Shown in pieces: positions 1-5,683 of a stretch of DNA of 7,972 bases. The DNA comes from an uncultured Collinsella sp. (GTDB lineage Bacteria; Actinomycetota; Coriobacteriia; Coriobacteriales; Coriobacteriaceae), in NCBI GenBank assembly GCA_902461085.1, contig CABPWH010000079.1, positions 1-7,972 on the forward strand, read 5' to 3'. Position numbers and translations under genes: made by a program. Within the stretch, counting starts at the first letter, position 1, and every line of letters begins with the position of its first letter. Below the pieces are notes generated by a model. That model did no database searches. It had not been told where the DNA came from and saw nothing but the letters and a program-made list of their open reading frames with translations.

Positions 1-1085
1 GCATCGTCGACAGGCTCTGGGGGGGCCCCTCCGGCGGGGGCACCGCCAATACCGAGTTTGAGTTTATGACCGGCAACTCCATGGCCAACCTGGGCTCGGG
101 CGTGTACCCCTACACCATCTACAACATGGAAACGACCGGGAACCTGGCAGAGCAGTTCAAGTCGCTCGGATATTCCACCACGGCCATGCACCCCAACCAC
201 GCCACCAACTGGAACCGCGAGAACGTCTACAAGGATTTTGGCTTTGACCGGTTCCTGTCCATCAACGACTTCCAGGGAGCCGACACCCTGCGCGGCATGG
301 TGACCGACCAGGCTACCTATGACAAGATTCTTGAGCTGCTCGATCAGAACGCCGATCCGCAGTTTATCTTCGACGTGACCATGCAGAACCACTCGGGCTA
401 CGACACGGGCCTGCTGCCGGTCGACAAGCAGATGCACCTGAATATCGACAGGACCGACCTGGACACCAAGACCATCGAGGACGGCACGCTGTCCGATGTC
501 GACGAGTACGTCTCGTGCATCGAGCAGTCCGATCAGGCGCTGCGCTACTTCCTCAACGCCTTGAGCAAACTCGACCGCAAGGTGGTCGTGGTGTTCTGGG
601 GCGATCACCAGCCGTTCTTCCCGTCCAAGTTCAACGACAAGTGGTTTACCGGTGAGGACGACGCCACGCATCAGGAGCGTCTGTGGCAGACCGACTACAT
701 CATCTGGGCCAACTACGACGTTGCCGGCTGCGACCAGACGAGCGAGGTCGACGACCTGTCCACCAATTACCTGTCCACGCAACTCATGCAGCTGATCGGC
801 GCACCGCTGACCGACTACCAGAAAGCGCACATGACGCTGCGCGAGTCGCTGCCCGCCATCAACTCCGTGGGCTACGAGGACGCCAGCCTGCGCTGGGCAC
901 TCTCCTCCAACGTCACCGGTGACGACGCCGCCGCAGCAGCCGCCACCAAGGCGCGCGAGGATTACGCCAAGATGCAGTACTACGAGATGTTCCGCGACGG
1001 CAAGAACGTCTATACGGAGCACTTCCAGACCGAGGCCAACGAGACCGACCCCAACCTGGCGCCAGGCACGACCAAGATCAAGTAG
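1..1085 (+). CDS. LTA synthase family protein (sulfatase/phosphoglycerol transferase), C-terminal part
   Basis: Partial gene, open from the left edge (reading frame from base 3) and ending at TAG 1083-1085; about 360 residues are visible. It matches the extracellular catalytic domain of the LtaS/MdoB group of the alkaline phosphatase superfamily, metal-dependent enzymes that move glycerol-phosphate from phosphatidylglycerol onto a growing polymer or glycan outside the membrane. Equivalents of S. aureus LtaS active-site residues can be seen. The catalytic Thr is in GGGTANTEF (codon 42-44). The Trp and Arg are in NWNRENVY (visible residues about 70 and 72), the His is in TMQNHSGY (about 130), and Asp-His is in FWGDHQPF (about 201-202). 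The metal-binding Glu and the N-terminal membrane helices would lie upstream of the window. The tail after the domain has an Ala-rich stretch and ends in a hydrophilic segment. The family is confident; the exact product (lipoteichoic acid or another phosphoglycerol-decorated polymer) cannot be told from sequence. The methionine at 66 is internal, not a start. Confidence 0.93.
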   Translation, partial: IVDRLWGGPSGGGTANTEFEFMTGNSMANLGSGVYPYTIYNMETTGNLAEQFKSLGYSTTAMHPNHATNWNRENVYKDFGFDRFLSINDFQGADTLRGMVTDQATYDKILELLDQNADPQFIFDVTMQNHSGYDTGLLPVDKQMHLNIDRTDLDTKTIEDGTLSDVDEYVSCIEQSDQALRYFLNALSKLDRKVVVVFWGDHQPFFPSKFNDKWFTGEDDATHQERLWQTDYIIWANYDVAGCDQTSEVDDLSTNYLSTQLMQLIGAPLTDYQKAHMTLRESLPAINSVGYEDASLRWALSSNVTGDDAAAAAATKAREDYAKMQYYEMFRDGKNVYTEHFQTEANETDPNLAPGTTKIK

Positions 1086-1104
1086 CGGCACGTCTTAACT
1101 GGTT

Positions 1105-1237
1105 CGTCTGCCCGGGCGGCGCGGAACGTAAGGTCCCCTGCTCGGACAATCCTGCTCGCACGGAGAGCACATTAAGTGCTCTCCGGCTCGTGCGGAACTC
1201 GCGATGAACCTTACATTCCGCGCCGGCCGGGCAGACG
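1105..1237. repeat. Long nested inverted repeat (30-bp outer arms, 10-bp inner hairpin)
   Basis: The outer arms 1105-1134 and 1208-1237 are reverse complements with only two mismatches over 30 bp (core GTCTGCCCGGGCGGCGCGG pairs with its partner near 1218-1236). Between them sits a second hairpin: CGGAGAGCAC at 1161-1170 pairs perfectly with GTGCTCTCCG at 1176-1185 around the loop ATTAA. It is flanked by CGCAC 1157-1161 and GTGCG 1190-1194, which could extend or compete with it. Unpaired stretches of roughly 22 nt and 13 nt separate the two helices. It starts 20 bp after the stop codon of the upstream gene. It could be a structured 3' UTR, a small RNA, or a miniature inverted-repeat element. 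No function is recognised. Confidence 0.85.
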
Positions 1238-1257
1238 CCTCGGTGTTGAAGCGCGGC

Positions 1258-1286
1258 TTGTCATGGGGGAATCTGCTGAATATATA
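1258..1286 (+). promoter_or_regulatory. Promoter-like sequence ahead of the terminator
   Basis: TTGTCA (1258-1263) and TATATA (1281-1286) are separated by exactly 17 bp, five of six and four of six matches to the sigma-70 consensus. The predicted start, near 1293, would fall at the foot of the terminator hairpin 1294-1318, so any transcript would be very short unless it reads through. No downstream gene on this strand justifies it, so this may be chance. Confidence 0.3.
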
Positions 1287-1293
1287 TAAGTTG

Positions 1294-1318
1294 AAGGCCA
1301 CGTCATGTGGCCTTTTTT
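1294..1318 (+). terminator. Rho-independent terminator
   Basis: An 8-bp perfect stem, AAGGCCAC (1294-1301) with GTGGCCTT (1307-1314), closes a 5-nt loop. The run of six T (1313-1318) overlaps its end. It is oriented to end transcripts from the LTA synthase-like gene and would include the nested inverted repeat in the 3' UTR. Confidence 0.85.
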
Positions 1319-1320
1319 GT

Positions 1321-1464
1321 ATCCGGAAACCGTGTCCCAGAATTCACGTCCGGAACGGGATGCAGTTTCCGCTTACGGCCCCGTTGGGAAACTGCATCCC
1401 ACTCCAAAAGCAAATTCTGGGACGCACTTTCCGAATCCCCATCCATCCGGAAAGCCCGTCCCAC
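1321..1464. repeat. Alternating-orientation repeat array (BIME/REP-like), five 20-bp units, 62-bp period
   Basis: Five related 20-bp units lie at 1321-1340 (-), 1355-1374 (+), 1383-1402 (-), 1417-1436 (+) and 1445-1464 (-). The plus unit at 1417 reads CTGGGACGCACTTTCCGAAT, and all share GGGA-Y-...-TTTCC. Unit starts are separated by 34, 28, 34 and 28 bp, so the array is a direct repeat of exactly 62 bp. Each period holds a 48-bp hairpin module (20-bp unit, 8-bp loop, inverted 20-bp unit) and a 14-bp linker. Units 2 and 3 form a perfect 14-bp stem (1357-1370 with 1387-1400); unit 1 also pairs with unit 4 (18 of 21 at 1324-1344 and 1413-1433). The arrangement resembles bacterial interspersed mosaic elements, in which REP palindromes alternate in direction. 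There is no transposase or RAYT gene in the window. Confidence 0.85.
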
Positions 1465-1575
1465 TCTGAATACATCCAGCGAACGCATGCGAGCGTGTCG
1501 TCCAGGACGGTCTCGTCATCGCGGTGATGGAAAATATCGTCCCAAACGCTTGCCACGGTTGCGCCCACGAGTGTC
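1465..1575. other. Non-coding stretch between repeat array and terminator; nothing recognised
   Basis: This 111-bp stretch is where the second half of a third repeat period would lie, but the expected sixth unit near 1479 is absent. It contains only a small palindrome, CGCATGCG at 1484-1491. Short open frames cross it on both strands, but none has a ribosome-binding site or a recognisable product. Confidence 0.5.
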
Positions 1576-1606
1576 AAGAAAAAAGCCTCGAGAATCTCGG
1601 GGCTTT
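1576..1606 (-). terminator. Terminator of the flavodoxin-like gene
   Basis: An 11-bp stem (1582-1592 with 1596-1606) closes a 3-nt loop. On the reverse strand it is followed by six T (1584-1579) and then CTTG, placing it about 43 bp after the stop codon at 1649. One stem position is a C-A mismatch in the reverse-strand RNA but a U-G pair in the forward-strand RNA. Only the reverse direction has a proper T tract. Confidence 0.8.
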
Positions 1607-1648
1607 CACATTTGTATTGTTTTGCACGAAGGACCGCGAACGACGAAG

Positions 1649-2200
1649 CTACTCGCCCAAAACGGCCTTTTTGGCGGCTGCAGCCATGTTATCCAGATCT
1701 TCCTTGGTGGGATGGTCCTTCGCGGCAACCCAGTTGTCGAGCAGCATCTTATAGCGAGCGTTTTCGGGATCTTGCTCGAGCATGGCCTCGTAGCGCTGCT
1801 TGACCGCGGGGCCCATCTTGCCCTGGCACATCGCCCAGCCCGCAAGCTCGGCATCCCCAGCCAAATTGGAAGTTACGCGGTCGATAATCTGCTGATAATA
1901 GCTCTGGTCGGCCCCAAAGCCGCAGGTGCCAAACAGGAACACGCGCTTGCCGTGCAAGGCGGAGAGCAACGCCGCGACCGAAGGCGTGCACGCGCCCTTG
2001 TCGCACCAAAAACCGACGAGCACCGTGTCGGCCGCGCAGGCACCCTGCGCCTCGAGCGCAACCTGATCTGCATCCGCATCGTCGCTCAACGCCGCGGCAT
2101 GGACAAACTCAACGCCCGCAGCCTGCAGAGCGCGCTTGATCGCGCCCGAAACCATCCTGGTATTACCGCTCTTGCTGTTAACCACCAAAGAGCACGTCAT
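1649..2200 (-). CDS. Flavodoxin-fold protein (flavodoxin family, BilS-like)
   Basis: A protein of 183 residues from ATG 2200; it should be a cytoplasmic FMN-binding electron carrier. The N-terminus CSLVVNSKSGNT (about residues 3-14) is a flavodoxin first strand plus phosphate loop (SxSGNT). Two further strand-loop elements suited to the flavin ring follow: TVLVGFWCDKGACTP (about 59-73) and KRVFLFGTCGFGADQSYY (about 85-102). The C-terminal part has MCQGK (about 124-128) and a helical tail with HPTKEDLDN (about 163-171). From memory, the WxDKG, FGTxG, CQGK and HPxxEDL pattern matches the subfamily that includes BilS, the flavodoxin-like partner of gut bilirubin reductase BilR; no reductase is present here, so this is only a lead. 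It has six cysteines, several near the expected flavin site. ATG 2200 is preferred over TTG 2224 because it has GAGG (2214-2211) 10 nt upstream and the usual short lead-in to the first strand. It is transcribed alone, with its own promoter and terminator. Confidence 0.87.
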   Translation of the reverse strand: MTCSLVVNSKSGNTRMVSGAIKRALQAAGVEFVHAAALSDDADADQVALEAQGACAADTVLVGFWCDKGACTPSVAALLSALHGKRVFLFGTCGFGADQSYYQQIIDRVTSNLAGDAELAGWAMCQGKMGPAVKQRYEAMLEQDPENARYKMLLDNWVAAKDHPTKEDLDNMAAAAKKAVLGE

Positions 2201-2236
2201 AGTCACGTTGCCTCGTTTCCCCAAAAACTAAAGCCA

Positions 2237-2287
2237 CTAATGCAATTTATTAGATGAATATCTTAGTACTAACGTGACAGATGTAAA
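2237..2287 (-). promoter_or_regulatory. Promoter and possible operator of the flavodoxin-like gene
   Basis: On the reverse strand TTTACA (2287-2282) and TAAGAT (2265-2260) are separated by 16 bp, giving a start near 2253 and a leader of about 50 nt. The region is dense in CTAA/TTAG half-sites. There is a perfect 10-bp palindrome TTAGTACTAA at 2263-2272 overlapping the -10, and the pair CTAAT...ATTAG at 2237-2241 and 2249-2253 around the predicted start. Such placement would suit a repressor, but the factor is unknown. Confidence 0.5.
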
Positions 2288-2400
2288 CCACCGTCTGTCG
2301 ATTGGCGACGCAGGCAACATCTTTGGACAAATGCCCGCAGCGCAAGCCCCATACTTTTTAAAATTTGGGACAGTCAAGCGGCCCTGCCCCCGAATCAATG

Positions 2401-2492
2401 ACAATCGTCACCATAATATGCCATCAATCGTCACCATAATTCTCCGTTAATCATCACCTCAAATTATCGTTAATCGTCACCACGTTGCTGGT
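2401..2492. repeat. Four 23-bp iterons upstream of the AAA ATPase gene
   Basis: The core AATCGTCACC occurs at 2403-2412, 2426-2435 and 2472-2481, with a one-base variant (AATCATCACC) at 2449-2458. Starts are exactly 23 bp apart. The first two copies continue identically as CATAAT; the spacers otherwise differ, so it is the core and the spacing that are kept. Read on the other strand the core is GGTGACGATT. The last copy sits where the -35 of the ATPase promoter would be, so a protein binding the array cooperatively would control that promoter. Confidence 0.9.
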
Positions 2493-2497
2493 AGAAT
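2489..2497 (+). promoter_or_regulatory. Extended -10 promoter of the ATPase gene
   Basis: TGGTAGAAT is an extended -10 (TGn plus five of six matches to TATAAT). No good -35 exists; that position is occupied by the fourth iteron. The predicted start is near 2504, giving a leader of about 26 nt. Confidence 0.5.
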
Positions 2498-2518
2498 ACA
2501 TAATCAAAGCAATTAAAG

Positions 2519-2525
2519 AAGGAGG
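2519..2525 (+). promoter_or_regulatory. Ribosome-binding site of the ATPase gene
   Basis: AAGGAGG lies 4 nt before ATG 2530. This strong site selects 2530 over an in-frame TTG at 2485, which overlaps the promoter region and has no Shine-Dalgarno sequence. Confidence 0.8.
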
Positions 2526-2529
2526 CAGT

Positions 2530-3795
2530 ATGGATAGATATGTAGACAGATGCATCGATAAGGTAATCAGGCATAATCTCGATATCTTCGGTGCGGTTCT
2601 CATTCAAGGCCCAAAGTGGTGCGGAAAGACCACTACGGCAAAACGTTTTGCTAGATCATCCTTGTCTCTTTCCGATCCAACTGGTAATTTTGCCGCCCTC
2701 CAGCTGGCTCAGATCGATCCAGCACAGGCAATAGCAGGACCCTCTCCTAGGCTCATCGATGAATGGCAGGAAGAGCCAAAGCTGTGGGATGCCGTACGTT
2801 TCGAGTGTGACGCAAGACAGGGAGAATCCGGACAGTTTATTCTTACGGGCTCAGCAACGCCGCGAGATTCGAAGCAGCCGATGCATAGTGGCGTTGGACG
2901 AATAGCAAGGTTGCGAATGGATACCATGACGCTGTTCGAGCTTGGCGTTTCTTCTGGCTTAGTCACTATCGGAGCGCTGCTTTCAGGTCATCCTGCTAAG
3001 CAGGCAGTCGGATCGATTGCCGGCATCTCCGGTATCGCCGATTTGCTGTGTCGTGGCGGTTGGCCTCAAGCGATGGGAAAAACAACTGAAAATGCCATGC
3101 GGATTGCCGCTGCTTATGTTGATGGCGTATGCGAATCGGATGTTTCTAGAACTGACGGCGTTAAGCGTGATCCGGTCAAGGTCAGGTCTCTTTTGACATC
3201 GCTTGCGCGAAATGAGTCGACGCTTGCCGGATCGAAGTCCATCGACAAAGATATCGGTACCGGCGTTTCGAAGAATTCGGTCTCCAGATACATGGATGCT
3301 CTGAGACGAATCAATATCATCGATGATATCCCGGCTTGGCATCCGGCGCTCAGGTCGCCGGTAAAGCTGCGGCAAAGCGCAAAAAGGCACCTTGCCGACC
3401 CTTCGCTTGCCGTTGCGCTGCTCGGAGCAAATCCGGAATCATTGGCATCTGACCCGAAGACGCTGGGACTGCTCTTCGAATCCCTCGTCCTGCACGACCT
3501 TAAGGTCTATGCAGCCGCAAACGACTCGTCGGTGTCCCACTACCACGACGCCGACGATCTCGAAGTCGACGCCGTTATACACAGGCGCGATGGAACTTGG
3601 ATTGCCGTGGAAGTAAAACTCGGAAGTCCGCAGATCCCCGAGGCATCTGCAAACCTGCTTCGACTCGAGCGCAAACTTGTCGAGCGTGGCGAGAGACCGC
3701 CCGCGGCCAAGCTCATCGTCATCGGGTTCGGCATGCCGGCCCACACAACGCCCGAGGGCATTATCGTTGCCCCCGCTGACACACTCGCGCCCTAG
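2530..3795 (+). CDS. AAA family ATPase with C-terminal DUF4143 domain
   Basis: A soluble protein of 421 residues, normal length for the AAA_14/DUF4143 family. The N-terminal ATPase shows Walker A GPKWCGKT (residues 27-34), Walker B RLIDEWQ with Asp77-Glu78, a sensor-like strand FILTGSAT (about 103-110) and the family stretch HSGVGRIARLRM (about 119-130). A central helical region follows (about 190-300). The C-terminal DUF4143 part has LLFESLVLHDL (about 314-324), LEVDAVI (about 344-350) and IAVEVKLG (about 358-365). The Glu317, Asp347, Glu361-x-Lys363 arrangement resembles a PD-(D/E)xK nuclease core, as described for this domain class. The physiological role of these ATPases is not established, and I do not assign one. 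The gene stands alone behind an iteron-controlled promoter and converges on the ABC operon, whose last stop is 28 bp away. Its start is AT-richer than the flanks (25 of 60 G or C at 2521-2580, against 40 of 60 at 4021-4080, counted by hand), suggesting acquisition by transfer. Confidence 0.93.
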   Translation: MDRYVDRCIDKVIRHNLDIFGAVLIQGPKWCGKTTTAKRFARSSLSLSDPTGNFAALQLAQIDPAQAIAGPSPRLIDEWQEEPKLWDAVRFECDARQGESGQFILTGSATPRDSKQPMHSGVGRIARLRMDTMTLFELGVSSGLVTIGALLSGHPAKQAVGSIAGISGIADLLCRGGWPQAMGKTTENAMRIAAAYVDGVCESDVSRTDGVKRDPVKVRSLLTSLARNESTLAGSKSIDKDIGTGVSKNSVSRYMDALRRINIIDDIPAWHPALRSPVKLRQSAKRHLADPSLAVALLGANPESLASDPKTLGLLFESLVLHDLKVYAAANDSSVSHYHDADDLEVDAVIHRRDGTWIAVEVKLGSPQIPEASANLLRLERKLVERGERPPAAKLIVIGFGMPAHTTPEGIIVAPADTLAP

Positions 3796-3823
3796 CGCTG
3801 CATTACATGCCCCACGGGCTTGC

Positions 3824-5683
3824 TCACTGGGCGAATTGGCTGCGGTAGAGTTCGGCGTAGAAGCCGCCTGCCGCTAGCAGCTCGTCGTGCGTGCCGCGCT
3901 CGATAATCTGGCCGTCGCGCATGACCAGAATGCAGTCGGCGTTGCGGATCGTCGACAGGCGGTGCGCCACCACAAAGCTTGTGCGGCCGGCCATAAGCTC
4001 GTCGAATGCCGCCTGCACCTGCAGCTCGGTGCGGGTATCGATGCTCGAGGTCGCCTCGTCCAGCAGCAGAATCGCCGGGTCGGTGAGCATGACGCGCGCG
4101 ATGCACAGCAGCTGTTTTTGACCCTGGCTAAACGTGCCGCCGTCCTCGCCGATGACCGTATCGTAGCCGCCTGGCAGCTGCACGATAAACTTGTGTGCAT
4201 GCGCGCGCTTGGCGGCCTCGATAACCTGCTCGCGCGTGACATCGGGGCAACCGTAAGCGATGTTTTCCGCCACCGTGCCCTCGAACAGCCACGTATCCTG
4301 CAGCACCATGCCAAAGGCGCGGCGCAGGCTTGCGCGCGTGTAGTCACGCGAAGACCTGCCATCGACCATGATGCGTCCGGCATCGATATCGTAAAAGCGC
4401 AGCAGCAGGTTGATGAGCGTCGTCTTGCCGCAGCCCGTGGGGCCGACCAGGGCAAAGCGCATGCCGGGCTTAGCCTCGATGCAGATATCCTGCAGCAGTT
4501 TGCGGTCGGGCACGTAGCTAAAGTCCACATGCTCAAAGGCGACCTCGCCCTGCGGGGCAGAAAGTACCACGGCGTCCGACGCGTCGGGCTCCTGCTCGCG
4601 CGCATCGAGCAGCGCAAACATGCGGCGCGCCGAGGCGTACGCGGTCTGGATCTGCGTAATGACGTTGGTGACCTCGTTGAACGGCTTGGTGTACTGGTTG
4701 GCATAGGACAGGAAGATCTGCACGCCGCCCACCGTAAGCGCCGCGGGCACGCCCGTGATCACGCCCACGCAGCCGATCACAGCGACCACGGCATAGATGA
4801 TGTTGTTGATAAAGCGCGTGCCGGGGTTGGAGAGCGAACCCATAAACTGCGCGCGCTCGCCCGCGGTGTAGAGCTCGGCATTGAGCGCGTCGAAGCGCGC
4901 TTGGGCGTTCGGGCCGTAGGCAAAGGCGTCGATTAGCTTTTGCTCGCCTACGTACTCCTCGATATGACCACCGAGCTGCCCTTGAATACGCTGCTGTGCC
5001 GTAAAGCTTTTGTTGGAAAGCTTGGCGATGGCGCCGGCTGCAAAAATGGAAAGCGGTGTGACGAGTACCACCACAAGCGTCATGGTCAGGTTGATGGAAA
5101 GCATAAACGCGAGCGTGCCCACGATGGTAATAACACCGGTGAAGAGCTGCGTGAAGCCCTGCAGCAGACCGTCGCCCACCTGGTCGACGTCGTTGACCAC
5201 ACGGCTCATAAGGTCGCCGCGGGCATGGCTGTCGATAAAGCTGAGCGGCATACAGCTGAGCTTATCGCTCGCCTCCACGCGCATGTCGCGCACCGTCTCG
5301 TAGGACAGGCGGTTGACGCAGTAGCCCTGTAGCCACTGGAAGGCCGCAGCACCTACGACGACAATCGCGAGCTTGGTAACGAGCGGCAGCAGTGCGTCAA
5401 AGTCCACCTGCCCGGCGGCAACGATCAGGTCGATGCCCTCGCCAATGAGGATGGGCGTGTAGAGCTGCAGAATCACCGAGATGGCGGCGCTCAAAAACGA
5501 TGCCACAAACGAGACGCGATGCGGACGAATGTAGCCCATCAGGCGGCGAGTCACCGCACCCACGGGATAGCGCTCGGGATCGCCGGGCTGGCGCGGACCG
5601 TCGCCCAGGTCGTTGAGGTTATCGTTGCCGGACACGTTGGCCGTCATCGTGGCGACCGAACCGGAAGAAGTATACGGATTCAT
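3824..5683 (-). CDS. ABC exporter half-transporter, subunit with degenerate signature motif (TM288-like)
   Basis: A protein of 619 residues: a polar N-terminal extension of about 40 residues, then a six-helix membrane domain (about 55-345; clear hydrophobic segments near 57-80, 98-118, 181-218, 290-311), then an ATPase domain (about 378-615). Motifs: Walker A GPTGCGKT (414-421), Q-loop Gln462, signature FSQGQ (518-522), Walker B ILLLDE with catalytic Glu543, D-loop SSID, switch His574. The signature reads SQGQ instead of SGGQ, while Walker B and the switch His are intact. That is the pattern of the TM288-type partner in heterodimeric exporters such as Thermotoga TM287/288. It should pair with the product of the gene just upstream and export a substrate at the cytoplasmic membrane; the substrate (drug, lipid or peptide) cannot be inferred. 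ATG 5683 directly follows the TAA of the upstream gene, and AAAGGAGGG lies 7 nt before it. Confidence 0.95.
   Translation of the reverse strand: MNPYTSSGSVATMTANVSGNDNLNDLGDGPRQPGDPERYPVGAVTRRLMGYIRPHRVSFVASFLSAAISVILQLYTPILIGEGIDLIVAAGQVDFDALLPLVTKLAIVVVGAAAFQWLQGYCVNRLSYETVRDMRVEASDKLSCMPLSFIDSHARGDLMSRVVNDVDQVGDGLLQGFTQLFTGVITIVGTLAFMLSINLTMTLVVVLVTPLSIFAAGAIAKLSNKSFTAQQRIQGQLGGHIEEYVGEQKLIDAFAYGPNAQARFDALNAELYTAGERAQFMGSLSNPGTRFINNIIYAVVAVIGCVGVITGVPAALTVGGVQIFLSYANQYTKPFNEVTNVITQIQTAYASARRMFALLDAREQEPDASDAVVLSAPQGEVAFEHVDFSYVPDRKLLQDICIEAKPGMRFALVGPTGCGKTTLINLLLRFYDIDAGRIMVDGRSSRDYTRASLRRAFGMVLQDTWLFEGTVAENIAYGCPDVTREQVIEAAKRAHAHKFIVQLPGGYDTVIGEDGGTFSQGQKQLLCIARVMLTDPAILLLDEATSSIDTRTELQVQAAFDELMAGRTSFVVAHRLSTIRNADCILVMRDGQIIERGTHDELLAAGGFYAELYRSQFAQ

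Noticed and set aside
1321..1464. CRISPR array
   Set aside because: Units alternate in orientation and diverge in sequence; CRISPR repeats are direct and near-identical, and no cas gene is present.
1344..1577. A 77-codon reverse-strand frame whose first 40 codons look GC3-rich and acidic
   Set aside because: It starts at TTG just after the flavodoxin terminator with no ribosome-binding site and runs into the repeat array. At most an unrecognisable gene remnant.
2201..2224. TTG start at 2224 for the flavodoxin-like gene
   Set aside because: It would add eight residues before the first strand and has only an A/T-rich upstream sequence, whereas ATG 2200 has GAGG 10 nt upstream.
1307..2257. A 316-codon open frame on the + strand
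   Set aside because: It runs through the repeat array, a terminator and the antisense of the flavodoxin gene; the flavodoxin motifs show the other strand is the coding one.
2364..2374. A sixth array-type unit (TTTGGGACAGT)
   Set aside because: Only the TGGGAC core matches; the TTTCC half is absent.
2401..2492. CRISPR or plasmid replication origin
   Set aside because: The 10-bp cores and 13-bp spacers are too short for CRISPR, and no replication initiator gene or other origin feature is present; promoter regulation is the simpler reading.
3809..3819. Hairpin between the convergent genes as a terminator
   Set aside because: The stem is only 4 bp and no T run follows on either strand.
3887..4936. 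A 349-codon open frame on the + strand
   Set aside because: Antisense shadow of the downstream ABC subunit, with no domain and no ribosome-binding site.
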